The notes under the pieces: generated by a model
The model's database searches: none
The model's input: the letters and a program-made list of their open reading frames with translations, nothing else
What the model was told of the DNA's origin: nothing
Assembly: GCF_002868735.1 (NCBI RefSeq)
Contig: NZ_CP025612.1
Span: 1,111,001 to 1,175,000, forward strand
Source of the DNA: Niveispirillum cyanobacteriorum
Lineage (GTDB): Bacteria > Pseudomonadota > Alphaproteobacteria > Azospirillales > Azospirillaceae
Reading direction: 5' to 3'
DNA: 64,000 nucleotides
In this document: in pieces, positions 36,679-45,747 of the stretch
How positions within the stretch are numbered: position 1 is the stretch's first letter
Layout of the letters: each line of letters opens with the position of its first letter
Position numbers and translations under genes: made by a program

Positions 36679-36729
36679 AAGGTGACCAGCGCCACCCGAG
36701 CAAAGCGAAGGGCCGGAACAAAGTGGAGG

Positions 36730-36835
36730 ACCCTGGGGTGGAGAAAATTTGTTCCGCGCGGAATGCCGGAACCGGGGCCCCGCCCCAAAGGCGGGGTGGT
36801 TTCGGCAGGGGAAATTTTCTAGACATCCCCAGGGT
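36730..36835. repeat. Nested palindromic element at the edge of the ICE module
   Basis: Long outer arms: ACCCTGGGG (36730-36738) with CCCCAGGGT (36827-36835), and AGAAAATTT (36742-36750) with AAATTTTCT (36812-36820). Within them: the perfect palindrome TTCCGCGCGGAA (36752-36763), a GCCGGAACC/GGTTTCGGC stem (36765-36773/36798-36806), and CCCCGCC/GGCGGGG (36778-36784/36790-36796). The whole gene-free stretch 36615-37049 has no other feature I can name. Confidence 0.8.
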
Positions 36836-37049
36836 TGGCGCGGACACCGCGGGCTCTACGCCAACAGGACGACAGCGGGGATGGGGCTGTGATTATACGG
36901 CGAAACGGAGAGGTGTGGCCGTCTGCAAAGGCGTAACTTTAAACAAGACCCAGCTCTCGGACCTGTCTCCCAAGCTGGTTGACGTTTGTCTTTGCGGAGA
37001 CACCGCTTTCCCTCTGTACGATAACAGTCTCAGACGCTCGTCGCAGAAG

Positions 37050-39797
37050 TTATTGAGCGCACTGGCTCCGCCGCTGACACCCGCTGAACCGAGTAAGGCT
37101 AGCTATCGCCCGCACCTGCCAACCGATGGCGTGCTGTTCCTGAGCAATATTCAATGCGTTGTTCAATGCAGCCTCAGCCCCGCCATAGTCGGACAATGCG
37201 GCCAGGAGTTCGCCCCGTTCCCGATGCAGTTCGGCCAGATACCACGCTTCACCGGAACAGGCGCAACGATCCAGCGCCGCATCAACGACCGCCAACGCTT
37301 CAACTGATCGGCCAATCAAATTCAGGCCGCGGGCCTGGGCTAGAACCAGGGCAGTCTCATAAAGAACGAAGCGGGTTTGCCGCAGCCGTTCCAACGCGCT
37401 TTCAACCAGGGAGAGGCCGTCTGCAACCTCGTCCTGCCGGATCAGCAGTTCGCCCGCAAAGCCATCAGCATAAGTGTTCCATACATCCAGCGAATGGACC
37501 TTGGTCACATGTTGCAGCAAGCTGATAAACTGGCTGGCCTTCTCCAGATCGTCGTTCAGCAACGCTATGGCACAGGCCGCATCCGACAGGACATGCGCCA
37601 AGGTCAGTTCATGCCCCATCTCCGCCACTTCAGCGATGGTCGCCTCGACCTCCTGCATGGCTTCGACGGGATGCCCCTGCATCCAGAGCAGGCGAGCCAG
37701 AGTGATCCTGGCCACGCTGCGTTGCTCATACTGGAAGCGCACCGTGTGGGCGCGGTTCACAGGTGGCGTATACCGTTCCAGCATGCGGTCGATACTGGCG
37801 CGCGCCTCTGCGAAGCGCCCCTGAAACAATAAGGATCTGGCCCGCATACGGTCAGCGATGGCGATATCCGCCTCATCCTGTTGTTGCGCCGCCAGCATGG
37901 CGAACCTTTCGGCCATGGCCAGCGCTGCCCGGGGTTGTCCGTCATTAGTGCGGTCCACCCACAGGGCCCACAGGGCCCGGGACTGATAATCGGCATCATT
38001 CAATCGGGTGGCAATGTCCAGCGTACGCTGCCAGGCCGCGGCGCCATGGGGCTGGACTGTGCTGGCCCGCATCTGCTGCCATCCCAGCGCCGCATAGAGC
38101 TTCATGCGCTGCCGCTCGTTCTGATAGGCCGGAATTTCCAGCAACTCCAGGGCCCGATGGACGCGGGCATGGCATTCCTCGACCTGAAGCAGCGCAAACC
38201 AGAAGGGTACGGCGGCGACCGTGATGCCGATGCCAATGGACGGATCGCCATCGGACGAAAAGGCCCAGTCCAGCGCCGCCCGCAGATTATCGACATGGCC
38301 GATATAGGTCGACAACCAGACCGGGGTGGGTTTCGTCTCCCATTCCGCCTCGGCCTGCTCAAACACAGCCCGGTAATGGGTCGCGTGCCGCCGGCGCATG
38401 GCATCCGCCTCGCCTGCCCCTTCCAGCTTTATTCGTGCATAGGCCCGAGTCGTATCGAGGAGCCGGTAGCGCGCCTCCGCCTGTCCCCGCTCCACGGTCA
38501 GCAGTGACTTGGCCGCCAGTTCGGCCAAGGCCTCGTCGATCTCCATCTCCTCATCGGGAGGCAGGATGGCGGCCACCAGCGCCGCTGTGAATACCCCGTT
38601 GAACACGGACAGATGCCGCAGCAATCGTTGTCCGACCGCTGGCAGCGTGCGGTAGCTCCAGTCGAGGGTGGCGCGCAGCGTCTGGTGGCGGGGCAACGCC
38701 GTGCGGCGACCACGCGTCAGCACCCGGAAACAGTCATCCAGCGACGCCGCGAGGCCCGCGATGCTTGTGGTGTCCAGATGGCCCGCCGCCAACTCGATAG
38801 CGAGCGCGATCCCATCCAGTCGCCGGCAGATCTCTGCAACAGCGGGCGCGTCGGTATCTTTCAGGGCATACCCACCCAGACAGGCGGAGGCCCGCTCCAC
38901 GAACAATTGCACGGCGGCGTAACCCATGGCGTCCGCCGCCAGGACATTCCCCTCCGGTGGCACGTCCAGTGGCCTCAACCTCTGCACCCATTCCCCGGCG
39001 GCGCGCAGCGGCTCCCGGCTGGTGGCCAGGATAGTGAGAGACGGTAACCGGGACAGCAGTATCTCCGCCAGTGCGGCTGCGCCCTCGATCACATGCTCGC
39101 AATTGTCCAGCACCAGCAGCAGTGCCCGGTCACGCAACTGCTCTACCAGATTGCCGGCCAGATCAACCGACCGGTCTGTCAGCCCCAGGAGCGTCGCCAA
39201 CGCCCCTGCAACCGCCGCAGGTTCCGCCACCGGTGCCAGATCGACGAACAAGATGCCGCCAGGCTTGGCCGCACGCCTGGCGACGGCCACAGCCACGGTG
39301 GTCTTTCCCATCCCGCCGGGGCCTACGATGGTCACAAGACGCTGCTGCGACAGCAGGGTGACAAGATTATCCACCACCTCCTGCCGGCCCACCAGGCGGG
39401 TGACGGAGACCGGCAGGTTTCCTGAAATGGGAGAGGTCGCCACAGGCATGGTGGGGGGCGGTGGCGGCCGCTGGTCGGCCATGCCCCGGACGGGCGCCAC
39501 AAAGCAATAGCCGCGACCAGGCACATTGGTGATGTAACGCCCACCAGCCGGATCATCCCCCAGCGACTTGCGCAAGGTCCCGATATGCACACGCAGATTG
39601 GCTTCATCGACAAACGTGCCAGGCCATGTGCGGGCGATCAATTCCTCTTTCGCCACAACCTCTCCCGATCGCCCCGCAAGGGTGATCAGCAGGTCAAAGG
39701 CACGGCTGCCAATACGTACGGGACAACCACCGCGCAGCAGCAGGCGCCGCTCCGGCAGCAACTGGAATTCTCCGAATGACAGGCCCTGCGGCTCCAT
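37050..39797 (-). CDS. Winged-helix / STAND-type ATPase / TPR-like transcription regulator
   Basis: 915 aa. OmpR/PhoB-type DNA-binding domain at about 8-103 (ELIARTWPGTFVDEANLRVH, ITNVPGRGYCFVAPV). NTPase domain about 135-420 with P-loop GPGGMGKT (159-166) and LLVLDNCEHVIEGAAALAEI as Walker B region. The rest is a helical repeat array rich in Ala and Arg, like TPR. This architecture belongs to large signal-sensing activators related to the SARP/LuxR-NTPase group. ATG 39797 was preferred to ATG 39884 because homology begins there. Divergent from the isochorismatase gene, which it probably controls. Confidence 0.87.
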   Translation of the reverse strand: MEPQGLSFGEFQLLPERRLLLRGGCPVRIGSRAFDLLITLAGRSGEVVAKEELIARTWPGTFVDEANLRVHIGTLRKSLGDDPAGGRYITNVPGRGYCFVAPVRGMADQRPPPPPTMPVATSPISGNLPVSVTRLVGRQEVVDNLVTLLSQQRLVTIVGPGGMGKTTVAVAVARRAAKPGGILFVDLAPVAEPAAVAGALATLLGLTDRSVDLAGNLVEQLRDRALLLVLDNCEHVIEGAAALAEILLSRLPSLTILATSREPLRAAGEWVQRLRPLDVPPEGNVLAADAMGYAAVQLFVERASACLGGYALKDTDAPAVAEICRRLDGIALAIELAAGHLDTTSIAGLAASLDDCFRVLTRGRRTALPRHQTLRATLDWSYRTLPAVGQRLLRHLSVFNGVFTAALVAAILPPDEEMEIDEALAELAAKSLLTVERGQAEARYRLLDTTRAYARIKLEGAGEADAMRRRHATHYRAVFEQAEAEWETKPTPVWLSTYIGHVDNLRAALDWAFSSDGDPSIGIGITVAAVPFWFALLQVEECHARVHRALELLEIPAYQNERQRMKLYAALGWQQMRASTVQPHGAAAWQRTLDIATRLNDADYQSRALWALWVDRTNDGQPRAALAMAERFAMLAAQQQDEADIAIADRMRARSLLFQGRFAEARASIDRMLERYTPPVNRAHTVRFQYEQRSVARITLARLLWMQGHPVEAMQEVEATIAEVAEMGHELTLAHVLSDAACAIALLNDDLEKASQFISLLQHVTKVHSLDVWNTYADGFAGELLIRQDEVADGLSLVESALERLRQTRFVLYETALVLAQARGLNLIGRSVEALAVVDAALDRCACSGEAWYLAELHRERGELLAALSDYGGAEAALNNALNIAQEQHAIGWQVRAIASLTRFSGCQRRSQCAQ

Positions 39798-39872
39798 CCA
39801 CCCCCCCGGCGCCGTACATGACAGCGTTGCCGCATGCACTCCATCATAATGTGTGAAAGCGTCAACCCCGAC

Positions 39873-39887
39873 CATGGTTAACAATCC
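39873..39887. promoter_or_regulatory. Shared motif, copy 1 (candidate regulator site)
   Basis: CATGGTTAACAATCC lies in the divergent region between the large regulator and the isochorismatase gene. It differs by one base from CATGGTTAACCATCC at 40559-40573, upstream of the next gene. Two near-identical 15-mers in front of two neighbouring genes suggest a regulator binding site. Confidence 0.4.
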
Positions 39888-39991
39888 GTTGCGACAGACT
39901 ATGGTTCTTTACATCCCTTTACGGGCTTATGGGCGGCACCTGCTTCATGATGTTTCCAGGCAGATACGCCGAAACCTGGAGGAACATCAAC

Positions 39992-40555
39992 ATGGCCAAG
40001 CGCGCTCTGATCGTCATTGATCTGCAAAACGACTATTTTCCCGGCGGTAAGTGGACCCTGAGCGGTGTTGAAGCCGCAGCCGCCAATGCCGCCCGCCTGA
40101 TCGCCGCCGCCCGCGCCGCGGGCGAGCCCGTGATCCATATCCGCCACGAATTCCCCACCACCGAAGCGCCGTTCTTTGTACCGGGCAGCAAAGGATCGGA
40201 AATCCATCCCGCGGTCGCCAATCGCGCCGATGAACCTGTCGTGCTGAAGCACCAGATCAATTCCTTCCGCGATACCAACCTGAAGGAACTGCTGGACGCG
40301 CGCGGCGTGGATGAAGTGGTAATCTGCGGTGCCATGAGCCACATGTGCGTGGATGCCTGCACCCGGGCCGCGACCGATTTCGGGTATAAGGTGACGGTGA
40401 TCCATGATGCCTGCGCCTCCCGCGATCTGACCTTCGGCAATACCACCGTGCCGGCGGCCCATGCACATGCCGCGTTCATGGCGGCGCTCGGCTTCGCCTA
40501 TGCCACGCTGCTGTCCACCGAAGATTATCTGGGCAATGCCGCCATTGCCGCCTGA
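39992..40555 (+). CDS. Isochorismatase-family cysteine hydrolase
   Basis: 187 aa. Catalytic Asp in ALIVIDLQNDYF (D10), a lysine in PGSKGSEIHP, and the nucleophile Cys region VVICGAMSHMCVDACTRA with the cis-peptide before it. The family hydrolyses amides or isochorismate; the substrate is not predictable here. ATG 39992 (MAKRALIV) follows GGAGG; the frame extends upstream but loses similarity. Directly divergent from the large regulator. Confidence 0.88.
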   Translation: MAKRALIVIDLQNDYFPGGKWTLSGVEAAAANAARLIAAARAAGEPVIHIRHEFPTTEAPFFVPGSKGSEIHPAVANRADEPVVLKHQINSFRDTNLKELLDARGVDEVVICGAMSHMCVDACTRAATDFGYKVTVIHDACASRDLTFGNTTVPAAHAHAAFMAALGFAYATLLSTEDYLGNAAIAA

Positions 40556-40558
40556 CTT

Positions 40559-40573
40559 CATGGTTAACCATCC
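40559..40573. promoter_or_regulatory. Shared motif, copy 2, containing a 12-bp palindrome
   Basis: CATGGTTAACCATCC, with the perfect palindrome ATGGTTAACCAT at 40560-40571, just after the isochorismatase stop and about 140 bp before the exported hydrolase. Matches copy 1 at 39873-39887 in 14 of 15 positions. Confidence 0.4.
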
Positions 40574-40711
40574 TATACCAACGTGTTAGAGGCCTGAAAT
40601 ACCCAGATAATTGGCCAAAGGCCCGCCGGGGTCCATCCTGTGCTGGCTTTGCGGTCGAGCTACTCGGCCTCCGGCGGCAACGCCGCCCCCATTGGACAAT
40701 CGGAGCCCATC

Positions 40712-41695
40712 ATGAAGAGCATGGTGACCCGCGCCGTTATCGGCGCCACGCGCCGCGACGTCCTGGCCGGCGGTGTCGGCCTTTACGCCGCCGGCCTGTT
40801 GTCCCCCTTTCTCTTTTCCCAGGCGTCGGCCGAAGCAGCCACGCCCCTTGAAGGAATACGGATCATGAGCACGATCAAGACCAAGGACGGCACGGAGATT
40901 TCCTACAAGGACTGGGGTCCGCGCGATGCGCAACCCATCGTCTTCCACCATGGCTGGCCCCTATCTGCGGACGACTGGGACGCGCAGATGCTGTTCTTTC
41001 TGGGTCAGGGGTTCCGTGTCATCGCCCATGACCGGCGCGGCCACGGGCGGTCCAGCCAGACCGATACCGGCAACGAGATGGACACCTATGCCGAGGATGT
41101 GAAGGCGCTGGCGGTGGCCCTCGACCTGAAGGGCGCCATCCATGTCGGCCATTCAACGGGCGGCGGAGAGGTGGCGCGCTATGTCGCCAGCGCCGAACCG
41201 GGCCGGGTGAAAAAGGCCGTGCTGATCGGCGCCGTGCCCCCCATCATGGTGAAATCCGACAAGAATCCTGGTGGTCTGCCGCTGGAAGTGTTCGACAGTT
41301 TTCGCGCTGCGGTGGCCGCCAACCGGGCGCAGTTCTACAAGGATGTGCCGACCGGCCCGTTCTATGGCTACAACCGGCCAGGCGCCAAGGTTTCCCAGGG
41401 GGTCATCGACAATTGGTGGCGCCAGGGCATGATGGGCGGCATCAAGTCCCAGTATGACTGCATCAAGGCCTTCTCGGAGACCGATTTCACCGAGGACCTG
41501 AAGAAGATCGACGTGCCCGTCCTGCTGCTGCATGGCGATGATGACCAGATCGTGCCCATCGCCGACAGCGCCCTGTTGGGCATCAAGCTGCTGAAGAAGG
41601 GCACGCTGAAGGTCTACAAGGGCTTCGACCACGGCATGGCCACGACCCAGGCAGACACGATCAACGCCGACCTGCTGGCCTATTTCAAGGCCTGA
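40712..41695 (+). CDS. Alpha/beta hydrolase (non-haem haloperoxidase type) with Tat-like leader
   Basis: 327 aa. Nucleophile in [13 protein letters not shown] (S148), acid in [13 protein letters not shown], and His in [10 protein letters not shown], the catalytic triad of the chloroperoxidase-like esterases, which usually begin [18 protein letters not shown]. Here that sequence starts at residue 52, behind an extension with [10 protein letters not shown] and a hydrophobic stretch ending ASAEA, a twin-arginine signal. An internal ATG at 40865 has its own AAGGA, so a cytosolic form may also be made. Follows the isochorismatase gene and shares its motif upstream. Confidence 0.87.
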   Translation: MKSMVTRAVIGATRRDVLAGGVGLYAAGLLSPFLFSQASAEAATPLEGIRIMSTIKTKDGTEISYKDWGPRDAQPIVFHHGWPLSADDWDAQMLFFLGQGFRVIAHDRRGHGRSSQTDTGNEMDTYAEDVKALAVALDLKGAIHVGHSTGGGEVARYVASAEPGRVKKAVLIGAVPPIMVKSDKNPGGLPLEVFDSFRAAVAANRAQFYKDVPTGPFYGYNRPGAKVSQGVIDNWWRQGMMGGIKSQYDCIKAFSETDFTEDLKKIDVPVLLLHGDDDQIVPIADSALLGIKLLKKGTLKVYKGFDHGMATTQADTINADLLAYFKA

Positions 41696-41843
41696 TCGTG
41701 TTGCGTTTCCCGTACCGGCAGACCGGTGCAAGGGTCTGGCCCTTGAGGGTTTCCAAACTCTTCACTGCCACCCCGGTTACGGTGGAGAAAGCGGAAACGG
41801 TGGCGGAAAATTCCGCTGTGGTCTTGCAGCAATGGAGGTCAGC

Positions 41844-42797
41844 ATGCCGCGTCAAGCCTTTGACCCCGAACCGTCACCCATCGCCCGGCGCGCCTTCCTG
41901 GCCGGGGCAGCCGCGCTGACCGTGACGGCGGGCGCCCTGGATACCGAGCCCGGCGTGGCGGCCCCGCCGCGGCACTTCGGACATGGGAATTTCCAGATCG
42001 ATGTGTTCAGCGACGGTTTCATCATCCTGCCCGACGCCGTCATCGCCCCGGATGCCGGCCCCACCGAAAGGGCCGACATCATAAGGCGGCTGGGTGGGCG
42101 GCAGGGAACGGCTGACATTCCCGTCAACATCCCGCTGATCCGGGCCGGCGAGGCGCTGATCCTGGTCGATACCGGGTCGGGGGACAAGTTCCAGTCAACG
42201 GTCGGGCGGTTACGCGACAATCTGCGGGCCGCCGAGGTCGATCCGGCCAGCATCACCCATGTGGTTCTGACCCATGCCCATCCCGACCATTCCGGCGGCG
42301 TGCTGTTGCCGGATGGCAGCCTGTCCTTCCCCAATGCCACCTATCACGTGTCGGCGGCGGAATGGGATTTCTGGATGGGACAGGACCCGGCGGGCCGTTA
42401 TCCGGGGTTACGCGATTTCGTGCCCGGCGCCAGACGGGACCTGGGTGCCGTTGCCGACCGGCTGGTCCGGCTGCGCGACGGGGACGAGGTGGTAACCGGT
42501 CTCAGGACCCTGTCCACACCGGGGCACACGCCGGGCCACATCTCTCTGGAACTGGCGGGGGATGACGGGCTGCTGATCACCGGCGACGCCATAACCAATG
42601 TCGTCGTGTCGTTCGAGCATCCTGGCTGGCGCTTCGGCTTCGATACCGACCAGGACCAGGGGGTAGCCACGCGACGCCGCCTAATCGACCGGGCGGCGGC
42701 GGAGAAGCTGCACATGCTGGGCTATCACTGGACTAGCCCCGGCTTCGCCATCGCCGAACGGCACGGCACCGCCTATCGCCATGTGGCCCTGGGTTGA
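41844..42797 (+). CDS. MBL-fold hydrolase with Tat signal
   Basis: 317 aa. Metal motif THAHPDHSGG (H144, H146, D148, H149), further ligands in LSTPGHTPGHISLEL and ITGDAITN. N-terminus IARRAFLAGAAALTVTAG is a twin-arginine leader, so the protein is periplasmic. Resembles the quorum-quenching or quinate-lactonase-like MBL group; substrate unknown. ATG 41844 follows GGAGG. 18 bp before the DJ-1-like gene. Confidence 0.88.
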   Translation: MPRQAFDPEPSPIARRAFLAGAAALTVTAGALDTEPGVAAPPRHFGHGNFQIDVFSDGFIILPDAVIAPDAGPTERADIIRRLGGRQGTADIPVNIPLIRAGEALILVDTGSGDKFQSTVGRLRDNLRAAEVDPASITHVVLTHAHPDHSGGVLLPDGSLSFPNATYHVSAAEWDFWMGQDPAGRYPGLRDFVPGARRDLGAVADRLVRLRDGDEVVTGLRTLSTPGHTPGHISLELAGDDGLLITGDAITNVVVSFEHPGWRFGFDTDQDQGVATRRRLIDRAAAEKLHMLGYHWTSPGFAIAERHGTAYRHVALG

Positions 42798-42814
42798 TGG
42801 GAAAAGGGAAGATG

Positions 42815-43501
42815 ATGACGATACCACGCATCCTCATCGTCCTCACTTCCTGCGACCGGCTGGCCTGGATCGGTCCGCCGGCCGGCTTCCGGCTGTCAGA
42901 GTTCACGGCGGCCTGGACGGTGCTGACCGACGCTGGATCGGAACTGGCACTGGCATCCCCCCAGGGCGGGGCGCCCCCGGTCGATCCCGTGGGCGACGCG
43001 CTGAGTGGCAGGTCGGAAGCCACAAGGCGGTTCCTGGCCAACCGGGAGGCGCGCGATGCGCTGGCGGACACGCTGCCCCTGGACCAGGTGCATGCGGGTG
43101 ATTTCGATGGGCTGTTCTATCCGGGCGGAACGGGGGTGCTGGGCGATCTTGCGGTGGATAGCCATTCCATCGCCCTGATCGCCGCCTTCGCTGCGGAGGC
43201 CAAGCCTATGGGTTTTGTTTCGGAGGCGCCGGCAGCCTTGCTGCGGGTAAGCGAGCCCGATGGCACGCCCTATGTGGCCGGGCGACGCTTGACGGTGGAG
43301 GATGGTGGTGCAACCCTGTTACCGGGTGGCAGGCGGCTCGGCGAGCTGTTGGCGGATCTGGGGGCCTGCATCATACCCGGTGCCGCCGGGGGACAACATG
43401 TGGTGATCCATGGGTCACTGGTGACGGGGGGCAACCCGGCATCGGCGGATGCCACGGCCCGCGCCCTGGCAACGCTGGTCCTGCGGGCCGCCGGCCCCTG
43501 A
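42815..43501 (+). CDS. DJ-1/PfpI-superfamily protein lacking the nucleophile Cys
   Basis: 228 aa. Overall fold as in Hsp31-like DJ-1 proteins: GFRLSEFTAAW near the conserved Glu (E29), FDGLFYPGGTGVLGDL, and the nucleophile elbow. The elbow reads GFVSEAPAALL instead of the usual AVCHGPAAL, so Cys is Ser (S136) and the following His is Glu. The protein is therefore unlikely to be a normal glyoxalase/protease. ATG 42815 or 42812, behind AAAGGGA. Precedes the AraC regulator by 14 bp. Confidence 0.8.
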   Translation: MTIPRILIVLTSCDRLAWIGPPAGFRLSEFTAAWTVLTDAGSELALASPQGGAPPVDPVGDALSGRSEATRRFLANREARDALADTLPLDQVHAGDFDGLFYPGGTGVLGDLAVDSHSIALIAAFAAEAKPMGFVSEAPAALLRVSEPDGTPYVAGRRLTVEDGGATLLPGGRRLGELLADLGACIIPGAAGGQHVVIHGSLVTGGNPASADATARALATLVLRAAGP

Positions 43502-43515
43502 CAGAAGGAGGAAAC

Positions 43516-44379
43516 ATGCTGCCCGCCTTGCATATCCGCCAGGACCATGTGGTCCCCAGCCTGCGCACGGACTGGACCGGTGTTTCCGCTGAACTGCTGA
43601 ATACGACCGACGGGCGGGCCTATGATTTCCGGTTCGACGGGCCGGCGCTATATCTCTGCTTTGGCTTGTCTGGCCGGCGGAAGGACAGCGTGGTCAGCGT
43701 CGATGGGGAAAAAGCCACCCGCTTCATCGAAATCGCCAATCATTTCCACATCATCCCGGCTGGTGCCCGGTTCGAGGGATTTTCCGTGCCCGCGACGGCG
43801 CAGCGTTTCGTGCAGGTCTATCTGGACCCGCGGTCGGGTGTGCTGCATCCCGACCTGGACCTGACGGAAATCGCCCCCCGCCTGGCCGCCACGGATGCCA
43901 ACCTGATGGCCACCGCCCGCAAATTCGAAGCGGCGGTGACCGCCCCCCGACCGCTGGGGCGTCTTTACGGGGAAACGCAGGGCTGTGCGCTGGCCATCGA
44001 GTTGCTGCAATGGCAGCGGGGCCAGCAGGTGCGACAGCGGGCAACCCGCGGCGGCCTGTCCCCGCATCAGTATAACCGCGTTACCGGCTTCATCCGCACC
44101 CATCTGCATGAGGAGATCGGACTGGTGCAACTGGCAAGGTTGGCCGATCTGACGCCATGGCATTTCTGCCGGGCCTTCAAGCAGAGTACGGGCATGACCC
44201 CGCACCGCTGGGTCACCGCCCTGCGGATCGAGCGGGCCAAGGAACTGCTGGCCGACCAACGGTTCAGCATCACGGATGTGGCCCTGGCCGTCGGCTTCGC
44301 CGGCTCCACCCAGTTTGCCCGTAGTTTCCGAATTGGAACCGGCCTGTCGCCGACCGCCTGGCGCCAGCAACGCCTGTAG
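43516..44379 (+). CDS. AraC-family transcription regulator
   Basis: 287 aa. C-terminal tandem helix-turn-helix about 185-285: EIGLVQLARLADLTPWHFCR, then FSITDVALAVGFAGSTQFAR and FRIGTGLSPTAWR, the AraC signature. The N-terminal ligand part is unassigned. Preceded by AAGGAGG. Same strand and close spacing as the MBL and DJ-1 genes, which it may regulate. Confidence 0.92.
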   Translation: MLPALHIRQDHVVPSLRTDWTGVSAELLNTTDGRAYDFRFDGPALYLCFGLSGRRKDSVVSVDGEKATRFIEIANHFHIIPAGARFEGFSVPATAQRFVQVYLDPRSGVLHPDLDLTEIAPRLAATDANLMATARKFEAAVTAPRPLGRLYGETQGCALAIELLQWQRGQQVRQRATRGGLSPHQYNRVTGFIRTHLHEEIGLVQLARLADLTPWHFCRAFKQSTGMTPHRWVTALRIERAKELLADQRFSITDVALAVGFAGSTQFARSFRIGTGLSPTAWRQQRL

Positions 44380-44579
44380 CAAACAGTGCAGCCGTAAGTT
44401 CACCGCAATACCCGTCGTCTGGCGCAAGAAGCGTCAAGACCGCGCCTCGGCAAAGAACCCAAGTTAACGCTCACTCCGTCCGCATCGGGATGGCGTGCCG
44501 GAACCCGGCCGCTTTCCCGCGACACCCCCCTCTTGCCGGCGGGAGGAGCATTTCGATCCCACATCATAAAGGAGGTCCC

Positions 44580-45179
44580 ATGTCCGCCTATCAATCCGCC
44601 GTCCCCGGGTACCGGTTGGGTGACCCGTCGCTGCCGCAATCCCCGGTTTCCCTGGCCGAACTGGATTTGCTGAAGCAGACATTGCTGTTCACGGAGGAGG
44701 ATACGTATTATCTGCGCAAGGCCGGTGACGTTTTGGTGCCGCAGACCGATGCCATCCTGGACGTCTGGTATGGTTTCGTCGGCAGCCACCCACATCTGCT
44801 GCATTATTTCACCAACAAGGCCGATGCCACGCCGAACATGGATTATCTGGGACGGGTACGCGCCCGGTTCGGCCAGTGGATCAAGGACACGACCGATGCC
44901 GATTACGGCCAGAGCTGGCTGAACTACCAGCATGAGCTGGGTGTGCGCCATACCCGGGCCGGCAAGAACAAGACCGACAATGTCGCCTCGGTCGAGCATA
45001 TCCACCTGCGCTACCTGATCGCCTTCATCGTACCGATCTCCGCCACGATCGAACCTTTCCTGAACAAGGCCGATGCCAGTCCGGACGAAGCGCGCAAGAT
45101 GCACGCCGCCTGGACCAAGGCGGTGGTCCTGCAGGTCATTCTCTGGAGCCATCCCTATATCAAGCCGGGCGATTTCTGA
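44580..45179 (+). CDS. Protoglobin-family haem protein
   Basis: 199 aa single-domain globin. The proximal His region is NYQHELGVRHTR, with FVGSHPHLLHYF before it and HIHLRYLIAFIVPISATIEP after, matching protoglobins rather than flavohaemoglobins. Probably binds O2, NO or CO as a sensor or scavenger. ATG 44580 has an ideal AAAGGAGGT. 200 bp upstream (44380-44579) I see no feature. Stop overlaps the redoxin start. Confidence 0.88.
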   Translation: MSAYQSAVPGYRLGDPSLPQSPVSLAELDLLKQTLLFTEEDTYYLRKAGDVLVPQTDAILDVWYGFVGSHPHLLHYFTNKADATPNMDYLGRVRARFGQWIKDTTDADYGQSWLNYQHELGVRHTRAGKNKTDNVASVEHIHLRYLIAFIVPISATIEPFLNKADASPDEARKMHAAWTKAVVLQVILWSHPYIKPGDF

Positions 45180-45721
45180 TGAACACCAGATTTGCCCCTG
45201 AACTGGCGGTGACCCGCTGGTTCAATAGCCCGAAGTCCCTGACGCTGGCGGGCCTGCGCGGCCGGCCGGTACTGATCCATGCCTTCCAGATGTTGTGTCC
45301 CGGTTGCGTGATCCATGGCACGCCACAAGCACAGAAGGCGCATATGATGTTCCGCGACAGCGACCTTCAGGTCATCGGCCTGCACACGGTGTTCGAACAT
45401 CACGACGCCATGAATCCCGGCGCGCTGGAAGCCTACATCCATGAATTCCGCCTGACCATGCCCATCGCCGTGGACCAGCCAGGCGAGGGCACGCCCACAC
45501 CGGTGACCATGCGCCGTCTGGGCCTGCGCGGCACGCCGTCATCGGTGCTAATCGGCCGCGACGGCAGTATCCGCCATCACGGCTTCGGGCAGGAGGATGA
45601 CATGGCGGTGGGCGCCCTGATTGCCGCCGCGATCGCTGAGAAGCCGTTTACGCCCGCCCTGGCAGCGGCCGGCACTGACGATGCCGACGCCTGCACGGAC
45701 GAATTCTGCCCAGCCCCCTGA
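45179..45721 (+). CDS. Redoxin/peroxiredoxin-like thioredoxin-fold protein
   Basis: 180 aa. [20 protein letters not shown] gives a CPGC pair in the position of an AhpC/TlpA-type active site; [20 protein letters not shown] and [20 protein letters not shown] are typical of the redoxin family. Cysteines at the end (DACTDEFC) may add a second redox pair. Translationally coupled (TGATG) to the protoglobin, suggesting joint use against NO or peroxide. Confidence 0.83.
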   Translation: MNTRFAPELAVTRWFNSPKSLTLAGLRGRPVLIHAFQMLCPGCVIHGTPQAQKAHMMFRDSDLQVIGLHTVFEHHDAMNPGALEAYIHEFRLTMPIAVDQPGEGTPTPVTMRRLGLRGTPSSVLIGRDGSIRHHGFGQEDDMAVGALIAAAIAEKPFTPALAAAGTDDADACTDEFCPAP

Positions 45722-45747
45722 CATCCCCCGATCAAGGAGCCCCAGCC

